Program-made: the position numbers and the translations under genes
Shown here: positions 1-8,996 of the stretch, piece by piece
Layout: every line of letters starts with the position of its first letter
How positions within the stretch are numbered: the first letter of the stretch is position 1
Assembly: GCA_022563685.1 (NCBI GenBank)
Contig: JADFMY010000004.1
Coordinates: forward strand, 1-58,779
Source of the DNA: Pseudomonadota bacterium
Lineage (GTDB): Bacteria > Pseudomonadota > Gammaproteobacteria > GCA-001735895
Direction: 5' to 3'
DNA: 58,779 nt
Notes under the pieces: model-generated
What the model was told of the DNA's origin: nothing
Database searches by the model: none
The model's input: the letters and a program-made list of their open reading frames with translations, nothing else

Positions 1-219
1 GAGTACGATGTAAGCCTGGTCGATCACTTGCTGACCAATGTCGGTGATTCGAATTTCGTTTTTCGAACTACGTTCGAATAGGCGTACGCCGAGTTCTTCC
101 TCGAGTCTTTTGATCGCAATACTGAGCGTGGGCTGACTAACAAAGCACGCCCGGGCCGCTTGGCCGAAATGATTTTTTTGCGACACGGCCACGATATAGC
201 GTAATTCGGTTAAGGTCAT
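1..219 (-). CDS. oxyR: LysR-type regulator, OxyR-like (3' part outside window)
   Basis: The first 73 codons of a minus-strand gene start at an ATG at 219 and run off the window edge without a stop. The translation begins MTLTELRYIVAV and contains the LysR winged helix-turn-helix, with FVSQPTLSIAIKRLEEELG (residues about 29-47) and LFERS. The pattern is the one seen in OxyR, the peroxide-sensing activator, whose redox cysteines lie in the missing C-terminal half, so peroxide sensing cannot be verified here. It is divergent from the TerB-like gene across a spacer that holds a mobile repeat. LysR family is near certain; the OxyR assignment is likely but rests on the DNA-binding domain only. Confidence 0.75.
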   Translation of the reverse strand, partial: MTLTELRYIVAVSQKNHFGQAARACFVSQPTLSIAIKRLEEELGVRLFERSSKNEIRITDIGQQVIDQAYIVL

Positions 220-319
220 GAGTCGCTGCCGTCTTGATGCAATATGCGGAATGAAGTAGTTTAGTAATGTTACGTCGATTCTGCATAATATAACAAAATC
301 TTTCAATTAAAGTTTTCGT

Positions 320-325
320 TATAAT
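320..325 (+). promoter_or_regulatory. -10-like box upstream of the TerB-like gene
   Basis: TATAAT lies 4 bases before the target site of the 151-bp repeat. I see no convincing -35 at 16-18 bp spacing, so this is a weak promoter call. If active, transcription would begin at about the first base of the inserted element. Confidence 0.35.
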
Positions 326-328
326 GGT

Positions 329-487
329 TTAAGGAAGGTCTGATTTATTCAGACCTTCCCGCAGTACATGGACGTGCTGCCAAAATCAGTGCCGCTAAGG
401 CATTGATTTTGCGAGACAAACGAAAATCACACTTTTCGCTTGTCGTCCTCTGAGAATTCATGGATGAATTATTCAGAGGTTCCTTAA
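329..487. mobile_element. Five-hairpin MITE-like element, copy 1 (151 bp plus 4-bp TTAA duplications)
   Basis: The element proper is 333-483, flanked on both sides by TTAA (329-332, 484-487). It contains five consecutive inverted repeats: GGAAGGTCTGA with its complement; GCAGTAC with GTGCTGC (one G-U); CAAAATCAGTGCC with GGCATTGATTTTG (one G-T pair); GACAAACGAAAA with TTTTCGCTTGTC (one mismatch); CCTCTGA/AATTCAT with ATGAATT/TCAGAGG. The two ends are also imperfect inverted copies of each other (15 of 19 bases). A second copy at 23882-24032 has the same length and differs at 8 positions. It encodes no protein. With 220-328 it makes up the oxyR/terB spacer. Confidence 0.85.
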
Positions 488-515
488 AACTATAAGCTGC
501 TAAGAGGAATTACCG

Positions 516-968
516 GTGAGATCGTTACTCAATAAATTATTTCAGCCTGATTCTCCACAATCACCGCAGTTTGATCGAGAACATGCACTGCGCCTGTCCA
601 CCGCCACGCTATTGATTGAAGTTTGTCGCGCCGATTTTCAGGAACAGGAATCCGAACTCGAACACATGCGTCAGTTGCTGGTACAGCATTTTTCCCTGAG
701 TCAAGACGAACTGGATGAATTAGTGCAGCAGGCGCGAAAAAAAGCAGACGACCTGGTCTCGCTACAGCATATTACTCGACTACTGAATGAGCAGTTTGAC
801 GAAGCGATGAAAATACGCGTGATAGAAATGATGTGGCAGGTGGTATACGCCGATGGGGTTAAGGATCATTACGAAGAACATTTAATTCGCAAGATCGCCG
901 ATCTGCTATATGTACCGCACGCAGAATTTATCCGTGCCCGGCACAGGGCCGAGGAAATGCTTCTCTAG
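516..968 (+). CDS. TerB-like (tellurite resistance family) protein
   Basis: This 150-residue helical protein matches the TerB-like family found in many proteobacteria, with acidic helices and the C-terminal stretch VVYADGVKDHYEEHLIRKIADLL typical of that fold. Its biochemical role is unknown; the tellurite label is historical. No signal peptide or membrane segment is visible. The start is a GTG at 516 preceded by AAGAGGAA (501-508), a good ribosome binding site. The leader contains the inserted five-hairpin element, so any transcript from the -10 at 320 would have a highly folded 5' end. It is convergent with yggT, 25 bp away. Confidence 0.75.
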   Translation: MRSLLNKLFQPDSPQSPQFDREHALRLSTATLLIEVCRADFQEQESELEHMRQLLVQHFSLSQDELDELVQQARKKADDLVSLQHITRLLNEQFDEAMKIRVIEMMWQVVYADGVKDHYEEHLIRKIADLLYVPHAEFIRARHRAEEMLL

Positions 969-993
969 CGACTCCTGGTCGGCTATGACGTGA

Positions 994-1599
994 TCACAGA
1001 CTCCCTATATAAACGATGGGAGGAACGATCAGTAGTTTTGCCACCATGATCATTAAGGTGGCAAAAATCGGTGATAGATCGAGTCCACCGATAGCGGGAA
1101 TGATCTTTCGTACCGGCCGCAGTACCGGTGCGGCCAGCGTACTGACCAGGCCAATGATCGGGTTGTATTGACCCGGACTAATCCAGCTCAGAATCACCTG
1201 GATGATAATAGCGATCAAAAATATTGTGAGCGTCAGGGATACCAGGTCGGCGATGCAATAAACGAAAAGGCCGGCATAACTCGCACCCCCAATGGGGGCG
1301 ATTGCGCTGCCAATCGATACGACTGGAATATCGAGCAGCCGTAAAAGAATAAATTTAAAATAAATCAGGCCAAGGCACAACACCACTGACGAGGTATCCT
1401 GGCCCGATATGCTGGGGATAAAACGGCGTAGTATTTTAAGCGGCGCCGAGGTCACTTTGACGATGAACTGAGAAACTGGATTGTAAAAGTCGGCTCGTAG
1501 TATCTGGAGGATGAACCTCAGCAATATCAGCAGGATATACAAATCAAACAAGGCATTGATGATTAACGTGAGCGGGGATATTAGGTAGTTTGAACTCAT
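994..1599 (-). CDS. yggT: YggT family membrane protein
   Basis: The protein has 201 residues and two YGGT repeats, each a pair of hydrophobic helices: the first around residues 10-110, the second around 110-200, with the typical LRRFIPSI and VRKIIPAIGGLDLSPI segments following each pair. YggT proteins are inner-membrane proteins linked to osmotic tolerance; the mechanism is not settled. The gene is the last of the minus-strand run yggS-proC-yggT, 21 bp after proC, the usual gammaproteobacterial arrangement next to pilT. Confidence 0.88.
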   Translation of the reverse strand: MSSNYLISPLTLIINALFDLYILLILLRFILQILRADFYNPVSQFIVKVTSAPLKILRRFIPSISGQDTSSVVLCLGLIYFKFILLRLLDIPVVSIGSAIAPIGGASYAGLFVYCIADLVSLTLTIFLIAIIIQVILSWISPGQYNPIIGLVSTLAAPVLRPVRKIIPAIGGLDLSPIFATLMIMVAKLLIVPPIVYIGSL

Positions 1600-1620
1600 T
1601 TCAGACTCGTCTGTAGTTTA

Positions 1621-2442
1621 TTATTGTTCGCCAAATTGCTGGGCTAGTTCAACCGAGCGGTCGTACGCGGCTCTCGTGGCCCTGTCGACCAGCGATGCGA
1701 GATCGTTTTGCTGGAACGACAGTATGGCCTGTTCGGTGGTGCCATTTTTTGATGTTACCTGTGCGCGAAGCTCGACCACGTTTCCATTTTTTACCATCGA
1801 CGCAGCGCCCAGGGCAGTCTGCTGCGCCAGCAGTCTGGCCGTGTCCTCCTTTAGGCCGAGCTTTTTACCCGCTTGTTGCAGTAGCTCGATAAAATAAAAA
1901 AAATACGCAGGCCCACTGCCGGAAATTGCAGTTACCGCATCGAGTTCACCTTCCTGATCTACCCAGACAGTAATGCCAACCGCAGCCAATATGGCCTGTG
2001 CCAGTTGCTTTTGCGCGTTGCTGACCAGTGGATTCGCGTACATTCCGGTGGCGCCAAGTCGTATCAAGGCGGGCGTGTTGGGCATGCAACGGATCACTGC
2101 CCGGTTGCCCCCCAGCCAGCGATTGATTTCCCGCTCGCGAATTCCGGCCGCAATGCTGATGTAGAGGCAGTCCCGAGCACTATCGATATCAGCCAGTGGT
2201 TCGCAAACTGCCTGCATTACCTGCGGTTTTACCGCGAGGATCACGACCTCGGCGCCCCTGATTGCGACTCGACTATCGGCCGAAGTCGAAATACCAAAAT
2301 CCCTGGCCAGTCTTTCGAGTTTATCCGTGTCGATATCGCAGGCTGTAATACATGACGCGTCGTATTCATTGGCTACTATGCCGCTGATCAGGCTGGTAGC
2401 CATATTGCCGCCACCGATAAAACACAAACGTTGTTGATTCAA
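1621..2442 (-). CDS. proC: Pyrroline-5-carboxylate reductase
   Basis: This enzyme reduces pyrroline-5-carboxylate to proline with NAD(P)H, the last step of proline synthesis. The 273-residue length is normal. The N-terminal Rossmann motif CFIGGGNMATSLISG lies at residues 7-21, and the family signature TAISGSGPAYFFYFIELL sits in the dimerisation domain near residue 170. Its start overlaps the yggS stop by four bases (ATGA), so the two are translationally coupled. Confidence 0.96.
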   Translation of the reverse strand: MNQQRLCFIGGGNMATSLISGIVANEYDASCITACDIDTDKLERLARDFGISTSADSRVAIRGAEVVILAVKPQVMQAVCEPLADIDSARDCLYISIAAGIREREINRWLGGNRAVIRCMPNTPALIRLGATGMYANPLVSNAQKQLAQAILAAVGITVWVDQEGELDAVTAISGSGPAYFFYFIELLQQAGKKLGLKEDTARLLAQQTALGAASMVKNGNVVELRAQVTSKNGTTEQAILSFQQNDLASLVDRATRAAYDRSVELAQQFGEQ

Positions 2443-3122
2443 AGTCGTTCCCCGAATATTGCCGTACCTATTCTAACCAGAGTTGAACCTTCTGCAATCG
2501 CTGCTTCAATATCGTGGCTCATACCCATCGAAAGCGTATCGCAGTCGAGGCCGTTTTGATTCAATCTGTATAGTTCGTGGCGCAGCCTGGCAAAGGGTTC
2601 TCGCTGGGCTTTGATGTCCTCATGCGGTGCCGGCATCGCCATCAGACCTCGAAGTCGAAGCCTGGGTAATTGGTTGATTCTTTCGGCAAGCGAAGCAACC
2701 TGTTCCAGGGCGATGCCAGATTTGCTCGGTTCGAGATCCACGTTGATCTGGATGCAAACATTTAACCGTGGCATCGAGTCTGGTCGCTGGTCGCTTAATC
2801 GTTGTGCGATCTTAAAACGGTCGATGCCATGAACCCAGGCAAAGTGTTCGGCGAGTACCCTTGTCTTGTTCGATTGAATCGCACCAATGAAGTGCCAGTT
2901 AAGGTCCAGATCCGAAAGGGCTGGAAATTTTTGTTGCGCTTCCTGAAGATAGTTTTCACCGAAATCCCTCTGGCCGGCAGCGTACGCAGCCCGGATATCC
3001 TCCGGGGGTTTCTTCTTGCTCACAGCCAGTAAGGAAATATCGCCCGGGCTGCGCTGATAGCGATTGGCCGCCTGCTCTATCTGGCTGCGTACCTGGATGA
3101 GATTTTTTTCGATGTTCTGCAT
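2439..3122 (-). CDS. yggS: YggS/PROSC family PLP-homeostasis protein
   Basis: This 227-residue, TIM-barrel, alanine-racemase-like protein binds pyridoxal 5'-phosphate and controls free PLP and amino-acid pools. The PLP lysine is K36 in LLAVSKKKP, matching the position in E. coli YggS. The motifs NWHFIGAIQSNK and LSMGMSHDIEAAI (phosphate binding) are intact. It is first in the yggS-proC-yggT operon and divergent from pilT across 237 bp. In that gap I see only a ribosome binding site and a weak TTTTGACAAAA stretch near 3335. Confidence 0.95.
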   Translation of the reverse strand: MQNIEKNLIQVRSQIEQAANRYQRSPGDISLLAVSKKKPPEDIRAAYAAGQRDFGENYLQEAQQKFPALSDLDLNWHFIGAIQSNKTRVLAEHFAWVHGIDRFKIAQRLSDQRPDSMPRLNVCIQINVDLEPSKSGIALEQVASLAERINQLPRLRLRGLMAMPAPHEDIKAQREPFARLRHELYRLNQNGLDCDTLSMGMSHDIEAAIAEGSTLVRIGTAIFGERL

Positions 3123-3359
3123 AGGTTTTGCTATAGTCTGGCTATTGTACTATCTGTTATTGCCGACATCAGGCAGTGGATTTCATTCAAGGTTGCGCAG
3201 TATACAGGTGGATTATATGTGGTTTAGTGAGCGAGTGCGGTAATTAATGAAACCCGGCCTTTAGCAAGGGTTCCCTGGAATATTCAATAGGCATCGCTAG
3301 TGAAACAGACGACGGCAGTAGCTTTAACAAAGTGTTTTGACAAAACTTAAGGATCATTC

Positions 3360-4394
3360 ATGGATATAGCCCAATTGTTAGCTTTCGGTGTTAAACAAGG
3401 CGCTTCTGATTTGCACCTTTCTGCTGGCCTGCCGCCAATGATCCGTGTAGACGGTGATATTCGCAGGATCAATGTGCCCGAAATGGATCACAAGCAGGTG
3501 CACGATATGATTTATGACATCATGAGTGACAAGCAACGCAAGGATTACGAGGAGTATATGGAAACCGACTTTTCGTTCGAAATCCCGGGGCTCGCCCGGT
3601 TTCGCGTCAATGCGTTCAATCATAACCGAGGCGCGGGTGGCGTTTTTCGAACCATACCATCGAAAATTCTGAGCCTGGACGATTTGGGCGCACCCAAGAT
3701 TTTCCAGGAAATTTCCGAGTACCCGCGCGGTATCGTGCTCGTCACCGGGCCGACCGGATCGGGTAAATCGACTACTCTGGCAGCGATGGTCGACTATAAA
3801 AATGACAACGAATATGGGCATATACTCACGATAGAGGATCCGATTGAATTTGTGCACGAGAGTAAAAAATGCCTGGTGAATCAACGCGAGGTGCATCGCG
3901 ATACTCTCGGCTTTAACGAGGCCCTGCGTTCGGCATTGCGTGAAGATCCAGATACGATACTGGTGGGCGAGATGCGAGATCTGGAAACCATACGCCTGGC
4001 GTTATCCGCTGCCGAAACCGGCCACCTGGTGTTCGGTACCTTGCATACCAGTTCTGCGGCGAAGACTATCGACCGTATCGTCGATGTATTTCCGGCAGCC
4101 GAGAAATCGATGGTCAGGTCGATGTTATCAGAATCGTTAAAGGCGGTTATTGCACAAACCTTGATGAAGAAAATAGGTGGTGGGCGGGTAGCCGCGCATG
4201 AAATTATGATTGGCACCCCGGCGATTCGTAATCTGATACGCGAGGACAAGGTAGCGCAAATGTACTCGGCTATCCAGACCGGCCAGAATGTCGGCATGCA
4301 AACGCTGGATCAAGATTTAAAAAATCTGCTCGCCCAGGGCGTGGTGTCGCGGGACGAGGCGAAGCGAAAGGCGGCAAATCCCGAGGCGTTGTAA
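3360..4394 (+). CDS. pilT: Type IV pilus retraction ATPase PilT
   Basis: This hexameric cytoplasmic ATPase depolymerises pilin and powers twitching motility. It has 344 residues, with an N-terminal PAS-like domain and a RecA-like core. Walker A is GPTGSGKST (G130 to T138, lysine K136), Walker B is DTILVGEMRD, the Asp and His boxes are present, and the C-terminal AIRNLIRED motif diagnostic of PilT lies near residue 288. AAGGAT precedes the ATG. It is the first of three tandem ATPase genes (31 bp to the next). Confidence 0.97.
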   Translation: MDIAQLLAFGVKQGASDLHLSAGLPPMIRVDGDIRRINVPEMDHKQVHDMIYDIMSDKQRKDYEEYMETDFSFEIPGLARFRVNAFNHNRGAGGVFRTIPSKILSLDDLGAPKIFQEISEYPRGIVLVTGPTGSGKSTTLAAMVDYKNDNEYGHILTIEDPIEFVHESKKCLVNQREVHRDTLGFNEALRSALREDPDTILVGEMRDLETIRLALSAAETGHLVFGTLHTSSAAKTIDRIVDVFPAAEKSMVRSMLSESLKAVIAQTLMKKIGGGRVAAHEIMIGTPAIRNLIREDKVAQMYSAIQTGQNVGMQTLDQDLKNLLAQGVVSRDEAKRKAANPEAL

Positions 4395-4424
4395 TGGCAT
4401 CAGAATCGATACTGAGGACAGGTA

Positions 4425-5594
4425 ATGGATCGTAGCAAGGCAATTAATTTCATGCATGACTTATTGCGCATGATGGTGAGCAGGGATGGCTCGGACTTGT
4501 TTATTACTTCGGGATCGCCGCCAGCGATGAAAATCGATGGCAAGATAGCGACGGTTTCGAAACAAATTCTTTCTCCCGCCCACACTCAAATGCTCACGCG
4601 TTCGATTATGAACGATAAACAGGTCTCTGAGTTTGAAGCATCACAGGAATGTAATTTTTCTATCGCGTTGCCAGGCGTTTCACGGTTTCGTGTGAATGCT
4701 TTCGTGCAACGTGGCAGTACCGGCATGGTGCTGCGTATCATCAATTCCGTAATTCCGAGTTTTAAAGAATTGAACCTGCCTGACATTTTGGAAGATATTG
4801 CGATGACCAAGCGCGGACTGGTGATTTTTGTCGGTGGTACTGGCTCGGGTAAATCGACTTCACTCGCATCGATGGTCGATTATCGTAACCAAAATAGCCA
4901 TGGACATATCATTACGATTGAGGATCCGGTCGAATTTGTACACGATCACGGCAACTGTCTGGTGACCCAGCGCGAAGTGGGCGTCGATACCGAGAGCTAC
5001 GGCATCGCCCTGAAAAACACATTGCGCCAGGCGCCCGATGTGATACTGATTGGCGAGATTCGAGACCGCGAAACCATGGAGCACGCCATTACATTTGCCG
5101 AGACTGGCCACCTGTGTCTGTCGACCCTGCACGCGAATAGTACCAACCAGGCGCTGGATCGGATTATTAACTTTTTTCCGGACGAGCGACGATCGCAGTT
5201 ATTGATGGATTTATCGTTGAACCTGAAGGGATTGATAGCGCAGCGACTGATACCTAAAATCGATGGTGTCGGGCGCATCCCGGCGATTGAAATCATGCTC
5301 AATACGCCACTGATGGCGGATATGATATTCAAGGGCGAAGTAGTCGAAATGAAGAGTTTGATCGCCAAATCCAATGAGGCTGGCATGCAGACTTTCGACC
5401 AGGCTTTGTTCGATCTCTATGAAGAACGCAAAATTACCTTCGAAGATGCCCTGCGCAACGCTGATTCGGTGAATGATATCCGTTTGCGCATCAAGCTCGA
5501 GAGTGACACCGCGCGCAAGGCCGGGATAGTGGAGGATCACCGCGACTTTGAACTGGAAGAATCCGACGATGGTGAGTCCGGAGGGTTGGTATGA
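4425..5594 (+). CDS. pilU: PilT/PilU family ATPase, PilU
   Basis: The protein has 389 residues and is a PilT paralogue that assists retraction against load. Walker A is GGTGSGKSTS with lysine K143, and Walker B is DVILIGEIRD. The PilT-specific AIRNLIRE motif is replaced by TPLMADMIFKGEV, as in PilU, and the acidic C-terminal tail (EDHRDFELEESDDGES) is also PilU-like. It follows pilT and overlaps the third ATPase gene by four bases. Confidence 0.93.
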   Translation: MDRSKAINFMHDLLRMMVSRDGSDLFITSGSPPAMKIDGKIATVSKQILSPAHTQMLTRSIMNDKQVSEFEASQECNFSIALPGVSRFRVNAFVQRGSTGMVLRIINSVIPSFKELNLPDILEDIAMTKRGLVIFVGGTGSGKSTSLASMVDYRNQNSHGHIITIEDPVEFVHDHGNCLVTQREVGVDTESYGIALKNTLRQAPDVILIGEIRDRETMEHAITFAETGHLCLSTLHANSTNQALDRIINFFPDERRSQLLMDLSLNLKGLIAQRLIPKIDGVGRIPAIEIMLNTPLMADMIFKGEVVEMKSLIAKSNEAGMQTFDQALFDLYEERKITFEDALRNADSVNDIRLRIKLESDTARKAGIVEDHRDFELEESDDGESGGLV

Positions 5595-6751
5595 GCAGAG
5601 AACCTACTACCAGGTTGTTGGAACCCTACCTGAAAATTATGGCCGAAAAACAGGCTTCAGACCTGTTTTTCGTCACCGGTGCCCCGGTGAATATGAAATT
5701 GCAGGGTAAGACCTCTCCAATCGCGAAAAACACTTTCGAGACTGGCCAGGTACAAAAACTGGCCTATAGCCTGTTGAATGACGAGCAGGTGCGGGACTTC
5801 GAAATCAACCATGAATTGAATCTGGGATTTACACTCGAAGGGGTCGGGCGTTTTCGCGTCAATATTTTCGTCCAGCGTTCCGAAGTATCGATGGTAATCC
5901 GCTACATCAAATGGGTCATTCCAACGATTGAGGAACTCGGCTTGCCCCAGGTGTTGAAGGAAGTCGTGATGAATCAAAATGGGCTAGTACTGGTAGTAGG
6001 CTCTACGGGTTCTGGCAAGTCGACTACCCTGGCTGCGATGATCGATCACCGTAACAGAAATGAGGGCGGACATATATTGACCATCGAGGATCCGATCGAA
6101 TTCGTATTTCGCCATAATAAATCGGTAGTTTCACAACGCGAAGTCGGTATCGATACACTCAGTTACGAAAACGCGCTACGAGAAGCATTACGCGAAGCGC
6201 CGGAAGTGATCATGATCGGTGAAGCTCGTGATGCCGAAACCATGAAGGCGGCGATTAATTTCGCCGATACCGGCCACCTGTGCCTGACTACACTGCACGC
6301 GGTCAATGCCAACCAGGCGATGGATCGCATGATGAATATGTTCTCGATCGATATGCGTAAACAGCTTTTAATGGATTTGTCTTTAAATTTGCGAGCAGTC
6401 ATATCACAGCGGCTGGTACCCGGTATGAAAGGCAAACTCGCCTGCGCGGTCGAAGTGATGATGAATACACCCTATATCTCGGAATTGCTGCGTGACGGCA
6501 ACTTTAACGAAATTAAGGAAATTATGGAAAAGGGCGACGCTACAGGTATGCAGACTTTTGATCAGTCGCTGTATGATTTGTACAAGGCTGATAAAATTTC
6601 CATCAAAAATGCGTTGGCCTATGCCGATTCCAGTACTAACCTGGAATGGAAGATTAATTTTGGCGGTGAACAGAGAAAACTGGATACCCGGCACCATTTG
6701 AACCAGCAGGGGGGGCTGGAAGAACTGACCTTGCCATCGGAAGAAGTTTAG
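5591..6751 (+). CDS. Third PilT/PilU family ATPase (PilU-like paralogue)
   Basis: The protein has 386 residues and is complete: Walker A GSTGSGKSTT with lysine K143, Walker B EVIMIGEARD, and a PilU-like C-terminal segment TPYISELLRDGNF. Its ATG overlaps the pilU stop (ATGA), so it is probably co-translated. Most gammaproteobacteria carry only pilT and pilU here; this second PilU-like copy is an extra paralogue that may form mixed motors or regulate them (inference). Its stop codon overlaps that of the convergent pyrC' gene by a few bases. Confidence 0.9.
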   Translation: MSREPTTRLLEPYLKIMAEKQASDLFFVTGAPVNMKLQGKTSPIAKNTFETGQVQKLAYSLLNDEQVRDFEINHELNLGFTLEGVGRFRVNIFVQRSEVSMVIRYIKWVIPTIEELGLPQVLKEVVMNQNGLVLVVGSTGSGKSTTLAAMIDHRNRNEGGHILTIEDPIEFVFRHNKSVVSQREVGIDTLSYENALREALREAPEVIMIGEARDAETMKAAINFADTGHLCLTTLHAVNANQAMDRMMNMFSIDMRKQLLMDLSLNLRAVISQRLVPGMKGKLACAVEVMMNTPYISELLRDGNFNEIKEIMEKGDATGMQTFDQSLYDLYKADKISIKNALAYADSSTNLEWKINFGGEQRKLDTRHHLNQQGGLEELTLPSEEV

Positions 6752-8025
6752 ATCTTATATACGATTTGCCCTGCGACGATGGTAGTCACCACGCGCCCAT
6801 TAAAATCCCAGCCTTCGAATGCAGTATTTTTACCTTCAGAGGTAAATTCGCTGGCGCTACAAATCCAGTGCACCGCGGGATCGACGATAGTGATGTCGGC
6901 CAGCTCGCCGCTGGCAATTTGACCCGCAGGAATTCCCAGAATGCGCGCGGGATTGATGCTGAGTTTGGCTATCAGTTGAGGTAGTGGTAGCAATTTTTCC
7001 TCTACCAGTCGTAGCGCCAACGGCAACAGCGTATCGAACGTGCTGATTCCTGCTTCGGCCGATGGAAACGGGCGTAACTTGGCGTCTATTTCGTGTGGCT
7101 GATGGTCTGAGCACAGGCAGTCTAAGGTACCGTCGGCAACGCCTTCACGCAGTGCCTGCCGGTCGTGCTGGCTACGTAATGGTGGCATGGTCAGTTTGTT
7201 GGTGTCGAATTCGCCGATATCGTGGTCGGTGAGAAACAGTTGGTGCATCGCGCAGTCGGAGGTGACAGGTAAGCCGCTGGCTTTTGCCTGGCGGATCATT
7301 TCGACCGAACGAGCACAGGATAATTGCCCAAAATGGGTCCTGGCGCCGGTCTGGGCGACCAACTCGATATCCTTGGCGAGTGCAGCGGTTTCTGCCGCTA
7401 CCGGTATCGCGGGTAATCCAAGGCGTGTTGATATCGCACTTTCGTGCGCGCATCCATTGCCGTAAAGATCAGCATCTCTGGGTTGAATAATCACCAGCAT
7501 ATCTTGCCCGGCAGCGTACTCCATGGCTCGGCGTTGAACCAGATTATTGGCAAATGGACGGTTGGCGTTGCTGAAAGCGATACAGGCACTTTCTTTCAGG
7601 CTTGCCATATCGGTCAGGTGCTCACCCTCCAGGCCACGCGACAGCGCGCCGATGGTATAGATATGGCATCGGTTACCCGCCTTGGCATTACTGTGATGTA
7701 TCAATTCGACCACGGCAGAATTATCGATCACCGGCTGGGTGTCCGGCGGCATACAAACACTGGTAATGCCGTTGGCTACTGCGGCGCGGGTTTCGGATTC
7801 GATATTACCCTTGTGTGTGAGCCCAGGTTCACGCAGGCGCGCCTGGCAGTCGACCAGACCGGGCATTACCCAGTGACCGGTGGCGTCGATGGTTTGATCG
7901 GCCTTGAATTTTTCAGGTGCCGTGGCTGTTCCAACCACTAGATTGCCCTCGATAAAAACGTCAATCTCGTGTGCGGTTGACGCGACTGGATCGATTAGCA
8001 ACCCGTTCTTGATATGGATATTCAT
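6748..8025 (-). CDS. pyrX: Non-catalytic dihydroorotase homologue (PyrC')
   Basis: This 425-residue amidohydrolase-fold protein belongs to the class I dihydroorotase family. Active enzymes have an HxH zinc motif after the first beta strand (DxHxHLRxPG). Here that segment reads [10 protein letters not shown], with both histidines gone, so the protein cannot bind the binuclear metal in the usual way. In Pseudomonas such PyrC' proteins are inactive but needed to assemble aspartate transcarbamoylase into a dodecamer; the same role is inferred here because it directly follows pyrB with a 4-base overlap. A functional pyrC must lie elsewhere. Confidence 0.92.
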   Translation of the reverse strand: MNIHIKNGLLIDPVASTAHEIDVFIEGNLVVGTATAPEKFKADQTIDATGHWVMPGLVDCQARLREPGLTHKGNIESETRAAVANGITSVCMPPDTQPVIDNSAVVELIHHSNAKAGNRCHIYTIGALSRGLEGEHLTDMASLKESACIAFSNANRPFANNLVQRRAMEYAAGQDMLVIIQPRDADLYGNGCAHESAISTRLGLPAIPVAAETAALAKDIELVAQTGARTHFGQLSCARSVEMIRQAKASGLPVTSDCAMHQLFLTDHDIGEFDTNKLTMPPLRSQHDRQALREGVADGTLDCLCSDHQPHEIDAKLRPFPSAEAGISTFDTLLPLALRLVEEKLLPLPQLIAKLSINPARILGIPAGQIASGELADITIVDPAVHWICSASEFTSEGKNTAFEGWDFNGRVVTTIVAGQIVYKI

Positions 8026-8996
8026 GCCTTAGCCTGCAAGCCGGACTGGCCTACGATCATCGACATCACAGCCATGCGTACCGAAATGCCAAAACTCACT
8101 TGCTGTAAAATGACCGACTGACTGCCATCCATCACGCTAGACTCAATTTCTACACCGCGATTGACGGGTCCCGGGTGCATTACGATTGCGTCGGGGCTGG
8201 CTCGACTCAGCCTTTCCTGGGTCAGTCCATACATTTTGAAGTATTCTTTCTCGCTGGGTAACAAGGCGCCACGCATGCGTTCTTTTTGCAGGCGCAGCAT
8301 GATCACGACATCTACGTCGAGCAGACCCTGTTCCAGATTATCGTACAGATGTACGCCGAGCGATTCGGTGTCGACCGGTAACAGCGTCCTGGGTGCTATC
8401 ACGCGTATCTCGGCGGTATTAAGCAGGTTGAGCGCATGAATTTGCGATCTTGCGACCCGTGAATGCATGATATCGCCGACGATCGCCACGCGTAGTTGCG
8501 AAAAATCCTGTTTGTAATGGCGGATGGTGTACATATCGAGCATAGCCTGTGTCGGGTGCTCGTGCTGTCCATCGCCGGCATTTAAAACACTGACGCCGGG
8601 ATGAACATGTTGGGCGAAGAAGTGAGCGCTGCCGCTGTCCGGGTGGCGAATAACAAACATGTCGATTTGCATGGCTTGCAGATTATGGATCGTGTCGAGC
8701 AGAGACTCGCCTTTAACCGTGGCCGAGGTATTGACATCCAGGCTCAATATATCGGCCGACAAACGCTGTGCGGCGAGCTCGAAGGTCGAGCGCGTGCGGG
8801 TGCTGGCTTCGAAAAACAAATTGGCGACCGTCATGCCGCGCAGTATTGGTACTTTCTTGATGGTACGGTCGGTTACGGAGGTGAAAGATTCGGCGGTATC
8901 GAGTATTTCGGTGAGTATTTGTTGATTGAGGCCCTCGATGCTGAGAAAGTGCAGTAGCTTGCCGTTGGCATCGAGTTGTAGGTTGTTAGCTGACAT
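8022..8996 (-). CDS. pyrB: Aspartate carbamoyltransferase catalytic subunit
   Basis: The enzyme condenses carbamoyl phosphate and aspartate in pyrimidine synthesis. It has 324 residues. The carbamoyl-phosphate motif [13 protein letters not shown] is near residues 60-72, followed by [10 protein letters not shown] and [10 protein letters not shown]. No pyrI regulatory chain gene is adjacent; instead pyrC' follows, the Pseudomonas-type class A arrangement. It overlaps pyrR upstream by 11 bases. Confidence 0.96.
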   Translation of the reverse strand: MSANNLQLDANGKLLHFLSIEGLNQQILTEILDTAESFTSVTDRTIKKVPILRGMTVANLFFEASTRTRSTFELAAQRLSADILSLDVNTSATVKGESLLDTIHNLQAMQIDMFVIRHPDSGSAHFFAQHVHPGVSVLNAGDGQHEHPTQAMLDMYTIRHYKQDFSQLRVAIVGDIMHSRVARSQIHALNLLNTAEIRVIAPRTLLPVDTESLGVHLYDNLEQGLLDVDVVIMLRLQKERMRGALLPSEKEYFKMYGLTQERLSRASPDAIVMHPGPVNRGVEIESSVMDGSQSVILQQVSFGISVRMAVMSMIVGQSGLQAKA

